A DNA stretch of 64,000 nt from Fomitopsis serialis (GCF_022376445.1 NW_025955009.1:124001-188000), one strand, 5' to 3'. Shown: positions 1 to 12,498, counted from the stretch's first letter. The notes: a model not told the origin generated them from the sequence alone. Numbers and translations are program-made.

Positions 1-192
1 TGGGCAAGGGGAGCTGAACGAGAGAATCCGGTGGCTGCGAGGCGCTCAACGTTGCGCTCAACGACGGACTCTATCTCGACGGTGGATCTCGCCTGTGCCG
101 AGCCCCACATCGTTGTGGCGCCTCGTGAGTCGCCTTCGACCCGATATTGAACTCGCTCACTGGCAGTCCGCCTCCCTCTCAGTCCTCTAGAA

Positions 193-1821
193 ATGCAACC
201 GCACCAGCTGCGCCTTGACGGCCTTCCTCCAGAGATATGGCAGCATGTCCTCGAGCACCTCCCGAAGCCGGACCAGCGCACTTGCCGACTCGTCTGCCCC
301 GCATTGCACAGGCTCGTCACCGGAATGGTCTTCGCCCGGGTGGTCGTCAACTTTGGTGACTGGGACACCTGGAATGCGTTCGACGAAGAGATGGGGATGG
401 TCATTATCAACCCTGAGCAAGCAGAGCGATCGATCAAGTTCCTCGGATTCCTCGATCGCGTCGTGGATGATGTGTGGTTCGCGGGCATGGTGAAGGTCTT
501 GGAGGTGCATGCATTCGGGGTCGGCGTAGAGACTACATGGAGCACCACATCATTTTTGTGTGAGTCGTATGCGAGTTCAGTCATTGCCTAGTCGTGTATT
601 CACGTCCTACAGTTCATTTGAGCGCAGCGGTCCGGACCCTGCGTCAACTACAATCGTTCATCTGGCACGGAGAGGATCCCAAGCCATCACTCGACTAGTC
701 AGTGCTCTCAGTACGTCTTGTCCCTTTCTCCATGTCCTCTCCTTGCCGTAGGTCGTCCTGTCCTCACCCAGTTCGCCACTCGACAGCTCATGCACCGCCA
801 CAGGATGCAATCCCTCCGGGACCTCCCCTTGACCGCATTCCGCCGGCTGCACACCATCTCCGTCACCTCCGCGGAGTACACAGCGAACCAGATCGAGCAC
901 GAGCTCTCCGCCGGCCGCTGCACCACCCTCCTCCCCTCCCTGCACACCCTCCAGCTGCCCTACTCCGTGCCGACCGACATCCCGATCTCCTGCCTCCCCA
1001 ACCTCACCCGCCTCGAGATCGTTCGATGCACTCATACGTCGGCCTCGGCGCACTCCTCCGGAGGTCCCGCACCTGCAGTCGCTCGCGCTCTTCTCGCCCG
1101 TGCACGACCAGGAGCACATCTTCGCCGAGCTCGCCGACGCGAAGGCGGACGTGCCGCACCTCCGCGCACTCGCGCTGCAGGGCCCCAGCCCGCACGTCAC
1201 TGTCGTGCGCCCCGCGGAGCTCGCCCAGCTCTGCGACTTCCTGCGGGCCGCACGGCGCTCCGCAGGATGTATTCACGTTCGAGCTCGCGACGGCGGGGCT
1301 CGACGCGTACCTCGCGACGGTCGCCACGCTGAAGAACATGGAGATCTTGACCTGCGGATGGAGAGCCAGCCGTTCGACCGCGCGTTCCTGACGGCCTCAC
1401 GCGCTACCTCCCGTCGAGCCTCTCCGCGCTGAAGCTCACGAGCGTGGGCCGCTCACGGACACCGACGCCTTCGCCGACTTCGTGCGTGCGCCCCTCCTCT
1501 TCCTCTGCCTTGTCCACGCCCGACTGACGCACGCGCCCCGCAGTGGCCGCACTTCCGCGAACTCGGCTTCTCTACGTGCGCACGTGGGAGGGCACGCCCC
1601 TCTCCGTCCAGGACGCCATCCGCGGCGCGCGCAAGCTCGAGCTCGTCGGGTTCAACGGCCACTTCCACGACGTGCAGTACGCGCGGATCGGCGAGGGCGA
1701 GCCAGCGGAGCCGCTCGCGCGCCCGCCGTGGCCGCCCCGCAAGACGGCGCTCCGCGGGGTGGAGGACTTTGGGTGCGAGGGGTGGGAGTGGTTGATGAGG
1801 CATCTGACGATCGTGCCGTGA
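193..1821 (+). pseudogene. F-box/LRR-like protein, copy 1 (frameshifted)
   Basis: The N-terminus reads as an F-box (GLPPEIWQHVLEHL, then LVCPALHRL at about residues 10-45), the Skp1-binding motif of SCF ubiquitin-ligase receptors. It is followed by leucine-rich segments such as LHTLQLPYSVPTDIP and ends GCEGWEWLMRHLTIVP at 1821. Exon 1 starts at the ATG at 193 and splices at a GTGAGT near 560. The conserved reading frame then jumps several times without splice sites: near 640 between SFIWHGE and AITRLVSALSTSC, and near 1040, 1250 and 1350. The paralogue at 3447-5029 supplies the expected order of segments. The damage is therefore either true decay or local sequence error. The C-terminal exon after the intron at about 1485-1545 is intact. 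The target protein of any F-box activity cannot be inferred. Confidence 0.75.
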
Positions 1822-2197
1822 GCGGTAGGTGGATAGGTGTAGGGTGATTTCTGTGTGCGGAGTTATGTACATTGGTATGTCTCGAATGCTGATTTGCAGA
1901 GGACCATGGGGCTCGTCGAAGTTGATGTGTTAGTAGTACTAGTAGTACGCGCGAGAGCGAGCCTTTTGTAGACAACGACACTAATCTGGCTAAGAGCCTG
2001 AGTTTGGGCATCGATGTTAGTTCAAACTTCAAACAGTCCGTCAGCTCGCTACATGACCGGAAACGAGGTGCTGTTGCTATCGTACTGTTGGAGAGCGTTA
2101 TGTAACGGACCCAGTTCGGAGAACGGCGTCACGGTGGGCGAGTCTCAGGCTCGGGCGATTCTGCGCAGCTCCTCCTCCTCCTCCTGCGCGACTCTTC
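1822..2197. other. spacer between F-box copies
   Basis: No coding region, RNA gene or repeat was recognised. The stretch probably holds the 3' end of the first F-box copy and the decayed 5' end of the next. Confidence 0.4.
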
Positions 2198-2822
2198 GTG
2201 ACAACGCTCACGTTTGCACGCCGCGTCATGTCGCACTCATATGCACTTATCTCTTTTCTCTCCAAGGCCGATGCTTGCACATGCCGTCTTGTCTTGCACA
2301 CAGTCGACGACCTCGCCAAAACTGTAGGCTTTTCGCGAATCACCATTACGCTGGGAACAGATATTCCCCCTTGGTGGGTAGAGAAGAAGGGGCCATTTGA
2401 AGAAGAAAATGCCATGGTCCAGCCTGCGACATGTCACGACGATGCCACAACATCAAGCATGTTGGATCGTATAATCGCTGACTTGTCCTTCGCCGTCATC
2501 ATCCAACATTTGCGAGTTCGTTGCTTCCACGAACATGCCACGGGTACCTTCAAGGCACAGATGGGTGAGTTACCAGTCCACTCGTGCTGCTCGATGGCTA
2601 TGGAACCGTATTATCCACGATTGCTCACGACATCATGGTTTCGTAGAGCATCTTGCTCAGGCAATACGCCGTCTCAATCGGCTGCAATCTTTTGTGTGGG
2701 ATGCAGAATTCTACTTATACTCCAAGGTGTCTCATCCTTCCGAGATGGTCCTCCGTCCTCTCGATGCATGTTGCCCATCATTGCGTGCGCTTACCCTCCC
2801 GTACGGTTCCTATCTTCTATTG
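2198..2822 (+). pseudogene. F-box-like protein, copy 2 (truncated relic)
   Basis: The translation aligns by eye with the middle of the two flanking F-box genes. It has FSRITITLG, a DRIIADLSFAVIIQHLRVRCF segment matching the 'YRIIVDPHFASVI..MEVHA' part of the 3.4 kb copy, and then AIRRLNRLQSFVWDAE and CPSLRALTLPYG. The F-box itself is largely missing (only LVLHTVDDL is left) and nothing resembles the long LRR exon or the GCEGWEWLM C-terminus. An intron probably lies at about 2567-2646. This is a 5'- and 3'-truncated tandem duplicate lying between its two better-preserved relatives. Confidence 0.65.
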
Positions 2823-2839
2823 ACATGATATCTAACTGA

Positions 2840-3446
2840 CGGCTTGCATATGGACGCCAGACCTTCATCTCTTTGCACCGTTCCTCATGCAGTCCTGAGC
2901 CGGATCTACCACATCGCTGCCGCGTGAATGCAAATTAGCATCTCAGTGGATGCCTCACAGTGAGCATGGGGAAGGGAGTCCCATTGTTCTGTCTCGCGGT
3001 CACCATGAGCGTTCATGTGGGGGCTCAGGACATGTCATCATAATCTACCTGTAGTTTGTATGACTCTATCCCCGTTACGAATCACTCGCCACAGCCTGAG
3101 ATTCTCCTCAGTCTTTTGATTCTTCGGGATTTATGAACGTTCCGCTCCGGTGTACGACGTCTACATAGTTGCCACAGCTGCTGTGATTTTAGAGCCACTC
3201 GACCCGCTGCGATGTTAGCCTGGATGGGTTGTCCATGCTTTGGTTCGGATTCCAGAGGCCAACGAACATGGTTCCAGTCATGTTGCCGTGTGTGAATAAC
3301 TTACAACACCACCGGATGAGTCGGGAGTCCACGCGCTCACGTGTACCGCGTCACCGTAGCTCAAACTTGAAGTTTGAACCGAACTCCTTTCACTCGTTCT
3401 CAGGCCGCTACGTTTGCTGGCGATCTGTTCGCATTTTCTGCTAACA
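2840..3446. other. spacer upstream of F-box copy 3
   Basis: About 600 nt with no convincing open frame. It should contain the promoter of the 3447 gene, but no TATA box stands out. Nothing else was seen. Confidence 0.35.
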
Positions 3447-5029
3447 ATGCTGGAGTATGCTGGTCTACCTCCGGAAATATGGCAAGAGGTCATCTTCCAA
3501 CTCCCTAGGCCTTCTAGACCGGCGTGTCTTTCGGTCTCGAGTGCCTTTCATCACCTCGCCATGCACCTCGTCTTCTCTGAAGTAACTATCTGCTTTGGTG
3601 CATGGGAGACACTGGAAGGTAAAAAACCTGTCCCGGACAACGGCAACGAACTAGAAGACGAGAGATCATCCAGGTCGTTTGATCTGCTCTACCGCATCAT
3701 TGTGGATCCCCATTTCGCGTCGGTCATCAGGTCAATGGAGGTTCATGCATATAAGGTTGATGGTGGGAGAGGCGCATTCGAGATCCGTAAGTTATCAATG
3801 TAGCCGATGTGTACAGAGCTGTTAGATCTTCTTCTCCTCAGGCTGTTTGGTAATCGCCATAGGTTTCCTGAGGGAGTTGTCTTCATTCGTGTGGCGTGGA
3901 CAGCACCATTACCTACCCAGCGGTCATAGACTCCTTGGTGCAATCATGCAGGTCGCTCCGTCATCTGTCCGTGCCGTAAGTGCATGCTTCAGTCGTTAAA
4001 GATTGAATAGCCTGATGCTGAGTCCCGCCAATAGGGCAGATTCACTTGACAGATTGCCACTCGAACAGTTCAACAGCCTCTGCTCTATCAGTGTCAGCAC
4101 GACATGGCCAACTTATGAGGACACGATCAAGGACCATTCATTCACGATCGCAAGGTGTACGACCGCTCAGGAGAACTTGCATACGCTGGAGCTCCCGTTC
4201 CACTCGCCAGCAGATGTCCCACTCAAGTACCTCCCGAAACTCACGCATCTGGGCCTGATAGTCGATATGCAGACGCTCAACGAACTCGGATCCGTCCTTC
4301 GTCAACTCCCTCGACTCCGCTCGCTGTCGATATTCTTGCCCTCGTCGCAAGAAGACTTGCTAGTCACTACCCTCTCGCTGCTTCATGACGATCTTCCACA
4401 CTTGTCGTCGCTCACGCTACAATGCCACGGCAGCCGTATCCTCCAGGTACACCATACAGAGATGCTCGCCAGCTTTTTGCGCGACAGGCGCTCGTTACGA
4501 CGTCTATACTGCAACCTCAAGGTGCCTCAGGAATGCTTGAGCCTGTATTTGAATGCCATCAGAACAATGAAGGACATGGAGATATTCGACCTTGAGCTAA
4601 CTCAGCCGTTCACCGCCGAGTTCATCGAGAACCTACTCTCTCACCTCCCCGTCGGTCTCGCGGCCATGAGGCTGACGAGCCAGAGACTCCTCTCCGATGC
4701 TGCGGTGTTTTCACAGTTTGTGAGCGCCTACCCGTGTTAAAAATGTTGCTCACTCAGTCGACATACAGTGGACATACTTCACGGACCTTCAATATCTCTA
4801 CATTCGGACCTGGGAAGCGACGGACGTGAAGGCAGAAGCGATCATCAAGGGCACGAGTTCACTCCAGCTCTTGGGCTACAACGGCCACCTCTACGATGTG
4901 GAGTACCCCTACGGTAAACCGGCCTTGCTGCCGCCGTGGTCCGCTCGCAAGGTTGCTTTCCGCAATGCGCACGACTTTGGATGTGAAGGATGGGAGTGGC
5001 TCATGCGGCGCCTCACCATTAAGCCATGA
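3447..5029 (+). CDS. F-box/LRR-like protein, copy 3 (best preserved; one apparent frameshift)
   Basis: The start MLEYAGLPPEIWQEVIFQL is an F-box at residues 5-45, which would bind Skp1 in an SCF E3 ligase. Leucine-rich segments follow (LHTLELPFHSP, LRSLSIFLP, LSSLTLQCHG). The gene ends with FGCEGWEWLMRRLTIKP, shared with the copy at 193-1821. Exons are about 3447-3786, 3842-3975, 4035-4718 and 4770-5029, with GTAAGT or GTGAGC donors. In exon 2 the frame shifts after SSFVWRGQHHY; removing one copy of a tandem TACC at about 3910-3917 restores PAVIDSLVQSCRSLRHLSVP. This may be a real 4-nt duplication (a new pseudogene) or an assembly error. The rest is open and correctly spliced, so the gene may be active. 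Confidence 0.7.
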
Positions 5030-6788
5030 GTGAGAGGCGCGGACTTGAGCAGCGCGTCGCCGTGATGGCGGTGCTGGGGAACATAGAATCACAAGAGAAA
5101 TGGTAGGTGCGTACCCTGTCTTCGCGTGTGATGTTTCTCACTACGTTGCAGTGGTCGCGATGTAAAATCTGAAGGCATGGGGGCACCTCACGGACAAGTG
5201 GCTGTGACTGAGTGTATCGTGCATGACGCAATACGAAACTATTGCTATCGCTTTCTCATAGGGCGAGCTTGGACCGTAACGTTGCTGGAGTTAGGGTGGG
5301 AGTGCAAATCGAGTGAGTTTACCCAGTTGCATCTTCACCGCTTCGAATACGGCCCTACACGCCGTACGTCGCGATGAACGTGATGCAGGTCCATCTGGAC
5401 TGGGCTGGGTCTATTATGCGACGAAAATGCCCAGATACGCAGGCAATGCGGCGCGTCCATTGTCTTCGTACGTATCCCATCCAGATATCGATTCGAGCCG
5501 GCGCCAGGCAGACGTATGTTCATCGCCTTTACGTCCGTTCGGTGAAACAACTCAGCGCGTTCCTCGTTGCAGAACAATAGATCTGGAAAACCCGTACCCG
5601 CGATCTGTCGGCTCGTCAACTGCGTTGCGAACACAAGGATCGGTTAACGAGATTGCTGTCGAGGGGTGAGGTCTCTCGCTCCATTGTTGCGCCGTGCTCG
5701 ATCGCGGCTCTGGAATGCCAGATGTTCGCCTTCCGTGGATTAGGTATTTGCGGCGATAGGAATCTAGGGCACAATCCATGCCCTTTGCCGTCTTCTCTCT
5801 TGCCTGCGCAACACGACGGAGCATTCGACATGCCGGTACGTCGTGAACTGACCAATTGTGCGACGAGAGTATCTGATGTGTCATAGCTCACCGCAGACTT
5901 CCCTCAAGGGAACCTTACTTCCCCTTACTTGCATCGAGGCCCCCGATACTAGTGAGTACCGATGTATTGTCAAACGGCTCGCGGTATGTTTACCAAAGAA
6001 TATCTGTCCATCAACCCACAACCTCTCGGCACTCTGAACGCTCGACCCGCTCTTTGTGAGCAGCCGGTTTATTGTGTCCCTTTCCCGCGAAACACCGCTC
6101 CGCTCAAGTTCCCCGTGTCTCTAGTCCAGAGCGTTTATCTAGCTGCCTCGATGGACTGTGGCATCATACTCCCGCCCTTGTCCGGCCTCGTGGTCCTTCT
6201 ATAAACCTTCTGAGGCATCTGTAGGCATCCACTTGACGAACTCAAAGCTATTTTGCTTCGATGCCAGCCTGTCTGACCTCTTTTGGCCTCGACGATCTCA
6301 GCGAGTATTGAGCGGCATCATACCCTCATCATTGCCTCTCTTCGCAGTTGAGTCTCGCCCCCTCATATCGCTTAGGCTACTCGTAGCGAATCCAGGCATC
6401 CGCGGCACTCTGCTTGCTTTACCCCGCCGGATGCTTCCCTACCACCCGTCACTCCCCCGTACAGTGGAAATCGACCACATCCACGTTTGGCATCACCGCC
6501 TCCGTCCACATGCAGCCTTTCACGTTCTACAGCCCATCTGACGCGCAGTGATAAGTACCACACACAGGCACGTTGTGGACAAACGCGGACATGCTTCCCG
6601 AACATGCGGCCGGCACGATGCACCGTTATGGCATTCGAAGTCGCGCAGCCCAGATACCTGTGCGTCTACCCGACAATACATATACCTTTCCGCCTCCTCT
6701 CCGAGTCTTCAGTTCTATAGAGGTTTCTCTTAGCTCGACGCCCCTCGCCACTACCGTTCTACACCGTTCACGTCGTACTCACTACACA
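5030..6788. other. long intergenic stretch, no supported gene
   Basis: Several 60-130 codon open frames occur on both strands, but none shows a known motif or consistent splicing. The plus-strand part at 5960-6540 has leucine/proline-rich translations (for example SLVQSVYLAASMDCGIILPPL) that could be remains of another F-box/LRR gene. I cannot show this. The last 150 nt should hold the promoter of the WH1-CRIB gene. Confidence 0.35.
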
Positions 6789-7864
6789 ATGGTTCACCAC
6801 GCGACTTCGAAGTCATCCTCAACGCGCTCGAGCCCGTTTCGCACTGAAGAGGAGCGACGCCACATCCTCTCCAAGCTTCCGCAAGATGCGAAGATCCTCG
6901 CGATTGCCCCGGCAAGACTCTATCAAGCCCCGTTCGGCGCGCGAGAAGACGGCTGGGCGTACACCGGCCTCAAAGGCATGCTAGTCTTCGGCCGCGATCG
7001 CGTCGTCATGCACGGGGACAAGCCGTTGGGCTCAGGTCCGGGGACGAGCTTCGACCGGCGGTACTGGTTGAGGCTCGTCGACACCGAGCCCGGGAAGGGT
7101 GTGGTATGGATGCATCTCATCCCGACGGACTTCCAGTACCGCCTCGACAAGCCCTTCTTCCACGTCTTCCAAGGAAAGGTGAGCCGCTCTCATGCCCATC
7201 GCGACAACGCAAATCCAGGTTGATACTTACGCGCATGTTAAGAGCAGGATGTTCGGCATCCGCTTCGACGAAGACGGACACGCGGACCGATTCTACAAGA
7301 AAATGAGCGAGTCACACGCGACTAGTACGTGCTCTCCTTGTTGCGGTGACCCTCATCCTCAGCCATTGCACGCTTCATGCAGTGCTCCCGCCTCGCAAGA
7401 TCTCCAAAGCCCCCTCCCGCTCCGTCCCTCGCAACACGAGTGGCACGACAAGCTCTAGCAACGCGCACCGCGTACGCCGCTCAATGATTTCTGGCCCCGT
7501 GCCAGGTACGTTCGACCACGTTGCGCACGCTGGCTTCACCGACGGACGATTGGAAGCGTCGGGGAAAGTGGAGCCGGAGTGGAAGATCATGGTCGAGCAG
7601 ATGCAGCGGCACGGCATCTCGCTGGACGGCCTACAGAAGCACCGCGTGGACGGGAAGATGCTCGTGAAGAACAAGGACTTCGTCGAGGGCTTCCTGCAGG
7701 GCGCGCAGGCGGTCAAGCGCGAGAACTCTAAGAGTGCGTAGACAATGGTCGCTTCTTGGAGATACTATCTGATTGTCGATGTAGCGTCGGGTGAGACGAA
7801 GCCTCCGCAGCGCAAGTCGCCCCACCGAAAGCCCGTGACGACACTCCCAACCGCCATTGCATGA
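6789..7864 (+). CDS. compact WH1 (EVH1) + CRIB protein, N-WASP-like
   Basis: Four exons, all with GT-AG borders and consistent phases: 6789-7178, 7243-7324, 7383-7733 and 7785-7864. Residues of about 20-155 form a WH1/EVH1 fold (ILAIAPARLYQAPFGAREDGWAYTG, the WLRLVDTEPGKGVVWMH strand, FFHVFQGK and MFGIRFDEDGHADRFYKKM). A textbook CRIB/GBD follows in exon 3 (ISGPVPGTFDHVAHAG), the motif that binds GTP-loaded Cdc42/Rac. The tail is short and basic (KPPQRKSPHRKP). In WASP proteins these domains precede proline-rich and VCA regions that activate Arp2/3; both are absent here, and a stop at 7862 ends the protein at about 300 residues. It may therefore be a GTPase-responsive adaptor or inhibitor instead of an actin nucleator, which is inference. 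It converges with the NADH dehydrogenase downstream. Confidence 0.85.
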
Positions 7865-8400
7865 GCAAGTTCATGTTTGCGTGGTCAAATCATTCGAGTC
7901 GGATATGCCATCTCAAAAAGTATTTTTGTTATTCTTCCCGTCCATGACACTATGGTACACTATCTATGCTCGTCGCTGTATTCTAGTCTCCTCTGCGTCG
8001 CACTTTGGACATCTCAGGGCTGTATTGTATGACACTGTATCCGTGTAGTCTATGCATTCAATCCATGTCTTAGTCACGTTCATCTCAGCGTGTCAGCCAC
8101 CCAACTGAGGCCTTCTGTCGCTTGGATCCTATGCACTGGGCCCACGAATGAACGGGGACACGTCTATTGATCATTATCCGATTACTATGGTTGCACTTTT
8201 TGCAGCTGTACGCAGGCCGCTGTTGGCTGCCCGTACAGTCCGAACACGACTCGCCTCCCACTCACCTGTCATCGGTCCATCCACCTTCCACCTCCTCCGA
8301 TCGTCACGTCCGATCCTCGTGCTTCTCTATTCAGCCCGTATGGCATCAACGGTCCACCACGTCCCACCATCCCACACCTACCGCACCAGTGCTGACCCAT
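7865..8400. other. 3'-3' intergenic region between convergent genes
   Basis: About 535 nt separate the stop codons of two convergent genes and should hold both polyadenylation signals. No further gene, hairpin terminator or repeat was seen. Confidence 0.5.
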
Positions 8401-11400
8401 TTAGAAGCGGCTCATGTCCCGGCCGAAGATCCAATTCATGAACCTGTCACAGGACCCATCAGCGTCCAGCGCGCCCACACCGCCACCGCGCGCCCACTCA
8501 CCAATAGAACGGCACGAGAATCCTGCAACGCGAGGTACAGAACTCAGTCAGCACCACTTCACCCTCTCCAGTCACAGAAGCCGAACAGAAGGGGCGCGAA
8601 GCCCGAGGAACGAGAGAGCGAACGAACGAGCGACTCACTTGTTCTTCCAGCTCAGCGTCATCGTGAAGTACGCCGAGCGCCACAGCAGCCACGCGAACCG
8701 CCCCGCCTCCTTCCCCTTCGCTTTCTCCGTGCGCGTGCGGTCGTACACCGCCTGCCAGTCGCCGATGTACGCGAGCGAGCCTGCGTTGTGGAACCGGAAC
8801 GGATCCGCCGCGGGACGGTCCTTCGCGAGCGCGTTGAGCTTTTTCCACAGGTACTTCGCCTTTTGGTTGGCCACTGCGAGACGGAATGGCGCGTGAGCGA
8901 GACAGAGGAGGGACGAGAGGGGCGCTGACCTTGGCGGTGGCGGGGAGGGGCATCTCTTTGATCATCGCCGCGTCGCCGAGAGCCCACACGTTCGGGTCGG
9001 GTTGCCCGTCTCCTCAGCATTACGTTCAAGTGCTCATCGGTGATCAAGCTGTACGCGCCCGTAAGCCTGCATACGATTCTCCCGATAGACACATCGTACG
9101 TACCTCTTTGTTTTAGGATCCCTCTCAATCTCCGTGATGCTCTCTACGAGCGGGTTCGGCGCGAGACCCGTGCTCCAGACGAGAAGACCGAAGTACACTG
9201 CGGAGTCGGTCAGCTCAGCAGATGACCACAACAGAGGGAGGCGCACCTTCGCCCTGCTCTTTGACGTACATCTTGCCCTGCGGCGCAACGAGCGAGGTCA
9301 GCGAACGGCGCGATACGAGATGCAGCGCGACTTACGGGCTCGACGCGCTCGACGTGGTGCGTCGTGAGCAGCCGGATGCCCTCGCGCTGGAACTTCTGCG
9401 TGGCGAAGCTGCGAAAGGACAGAAGTAAGCCTCGGTGCACATCCTTACAAAGTAAACTCGACAAGTTGAGGTCCAGGCTACAAGAGCATCAGAACCATAC
9501 TACATTCGCACGTCACAACGCAACGCGTTCCGTTAATAGAGAACAACTTCACATCACCTGCCCGCCCGGGACCCCCAACACAGCAGCAAACCCACGCACC
9601 TCTGCAGCCCCTGGTCGAACGAGCCCAGGATCGTCGGCGCGACGTCGTACAGGCTGATCCGCGCGAACCGGTGCAGCCCCGGGAAGTGGCGCTGCACCTC
9701 CGTGTGCAGCAGGTCATGGAGCTCCGCGGCGAACTCGACGCCGGTCGGGCCGCCGCCTGGTGCGAGAGACGTCGTGTGCCGCCGGTCGGAAGGAGAGGCG
9801 TGGCGAGACGGGGTGGGGTGGGAGGAGAGAGAGAGTGGGGCAGAAACGAGAGCGGTGTCGAGGGCAGTCGCTTGGTCAGTCCTGCAGAGCCCCGCGCAGA
9901 GAGGAGAGACGCACCGACGATGCAGAAGTGCAGCAGCCTCCGGCGGTCGTCGTCCGTGATCGTCGGCTGGTGCGCCTGCTCGAAGCCTGCGGGTGTGTCG
10001 CGTCCGGTCAGCGCGCCCGTCGCAACGTGAGTGAACGGGGCACGGTCGCCAAGGGGAGGAAGGCGAACGAGTGTGTCCGCGCTGGAGAGCTCGGATAAAA
10101 GCGGGAAAGGGCGAGGAAACGGGCGGGCGGGAGGAGCGGCCACGTCAAAGCGCTCGGGAGGAACGAAGACCGGGGTCGGAGGGAGGCGAACGACGAACGC
10201 ACGAAAGCAAACACAACGAACAAACAAATGGCCACTCACACTCGAGGATCCGCGCCCGGATCGCCCGCGCATCCCTGACATCCTTCAAAAAATACGCGTT
10301 CTCCTTCACCCCCGGCACGCTGAACGCTGCACCGCCCCCACCACATCAGCCCCCTCCAACTCAAATCCACACACGCACGCACTGTTGTTGTACGCCCCGA
10401 CGGCGACGACGAGGCGATCATAGCGCAGCGTGAACGGCGCCGTGCCCGGGTTGCGCGCGCCGAGCCGCTCGTTCGCCGCTTTGTGCGGCGCGTTCTCTGC
10501 GGACGGCGATGGGGCGGGAGGGGCCGAGGGGGTGGGCGGTGTTGAGGTGGAGGAAGGGGACGGGGTGTGGAAGGCGAGGGGTGGGGTCGCGGGCATCTGT
10601 GGGGGCGCGCGGGGGGGGGGGCGATCAGTGTGTGAGGAGACGAGGGAAGGGGGTGGGAATCGGGACGGTGGGGAGGGCGATGAGAGGACGGGCAGGGCGC
10701 GGACGGGGAGAGAGAGGGGGAGCGGGGATGACTGGCGGAAAGGGGTAGGATCGGGGACTCACGCATGTTAGAGTCTTGTTCTTGAAGTCGATGTGGTCGC
10801 ACCACGCCTGGTACGCGTTCTGCGCGTCGGATTGACGGCACAGGTACGCGAGCGAAGGGGTGGGGAGGAGGCAGGTGTGCGCGTGATGAGCGGTGGGAGG
10901 TACGGTACGTCGCGCGGCGCAGTGCAGATTGATGCGCGATGGACGAGCGCGGGGTCAGGGTGGCCGGCCGTGGTTAGGAGAGCAGTTAGGGGGTCGAGAC
11001 GGTGGGCAGAAACGCGTAACACCGGGCGGTGCGGGAAGGGAGTGGACAACGGGGTGGACGGCGCAGGACGCGTTGGAGAGGTAGGTGAACGTTGGCGTGG
11101 ATGGGAAGTGGCAGATACCACGGGGTGGTGGGCGGATGGCGGGTTTCGGTGAGAGCAAAGGTACGCGAGTCGGAGACAGCGTAGGTGAGGGAGCCAGCGG
11201 GGAGACAGTCGTGAACGCGATGCGATAGATGGAGGAGATGCAAGTCGTGTGTGTGATGGCATGGACAAGGACGAGGTGTGAAGGAACGGGACGTGGGGAT
11301 AGGACAGGTACAGGAAAGAACAAGTGAAGGCTCGATGAGCGATTGTATCCGAGAGATAGAACGGAGTTGACTCACCACTTGCGGCGTGTACCTCCTCACC

Positions 11401-11806
11401 TACAATGTACGCGGTGCACGGCAGCCCACGGTCAGTCCAACTCAGAAACACCAGACACGACGGAGGACACGCACCGGCTCGATGGCCGAGCGGAATTCGA
11501 GCGTACCAACGCAGCAACTTGCGAGCAGCGGCGTGAAGTTGAAGTAGTTGTTGGGCGAGACGACGGTGACATCTGAGCACGGGTGAGCGAGGACATAGAC
11601 ACGATCCGAGAGCAGCACTTACGCCAGCGTTTCTTGTCAATCCCGCGCAGGAGCTCGTAGCCACCCCATCCGGACCCGAGGATGATGAGGTGCTGCTGGC
11701 TTCGAGCAGCCGACGCGTTGAAGTCGCGCTTTCCTCCCGTGCGCACGAGCGCGACGGCAGGCTTGCGGGGCGCACGGGCAGCGCAGACGACTTGCGAGCG
11801 CAGCAT
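8401..11806 (-). CDS. external alternative (type II) NADH dehydrogenase, mitochondrial
   Basis: This flavoenzyme oxidises NADH and passes electrons to ubiquinone without pumping protons, on the mitochondrial inner membrane. The chosen start [18 protein letters not shown] gives an Arg/Ala-rich, acid-poor leader typical of mitochondrial import; an in-frame ATG 11 codons upstream is possible. The FAD Rossmann loop is [14 protein letters not shown]. Further conserved blocks are [31 protein letters not shown], the NADH-binding [45 protein letters not shown] and the C-terminal ILVPFYW then [13 protein letters not shown]. There are about ten introns, the last two small ones splitting the C-terminus. 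A Pro/Ser-rich insertion (about 30 residues, [12 protein letters not shown]) follows the LTC block. One intron (11375-10820) is 556 nt, ten times the local norm. The frame is otherwise clean. Confidence 0.9.
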
Positions 11807-12498
11807 GTCGGGGCAGGTCGAGTCGGGTCGTTCAGCCAACGAGAGCGCGGCGGTTACGCGACTGCTGAGTGGCTAGTGCGGGGCGTTCGAGGAGGCGACT
11901 GGGCGAGATATCTGTGCGCGGGCGGGGTCGTTCGGAGGGCGTCCCCGCGGGAGGAGTGGGTGCACGCACGTCATCGGGCGATCACGGATGACGCTGCCTC
12001 GTCCAATTTAGCCGCGGCTCGGGCGGCGAGCGTGGGCGGGCGGCGAGCACCGGTGGGAGACGGGTGGAGGCGCGCTGCAGGCCTGCGCGCAACCTGCGCG
12101 GGCACAGTGGGACGTCCAAGTCGTCCAACGCCCGCTGGCGCTCGGCGTCTGTGCGACCAACGGGCGCGTGCGTGCACACGGTCCACAGGGTGCAGGAAAA
12201 GATATGTGACGGCGACTTACGCTGTGGATATTTTAAGCTTACGTGAACCTTGAAACACCATAATTTGAGTAAACATACGTTGATATTACTCTGTCGGGCC
12301 GACAGCATAACCCGTGTAGGCTTATTTTGGAGATGTCTTGGTCTTATCTGATACTTCGGCACAAAGTAATGCTCATAATACTGTCAACGTAAGGCCACCG
12401 TATTTAGCACCTCATAATGCTGAGAGAACTTTAACACAACGCTGACTGTATCGCCGCGTATTGCCTACATAAAAGATTGATTCATACGATGTTACTAT
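11807..12498. other. upstream region of the NADH dehydrogenase
   Basis: GC-rich, CpG-rich DNA up to about 12230, then a sharp change to AT-rich sequence. A 187-codon plus-strand open frame at 11690-12253 is Arg/Ala-rich without motifs and is probably fortuitous. The proximal part is expected to be the minus-strand promoter. Confidence 0.45.

Noticed and set aside
11690..12253. 187-codon plus-strand open frame
   Set aside because: Antisense to the first exon and promoter of the NADH dehydrogenase; Arg/Ala-rich composition typical of GC-rich shadow frames.
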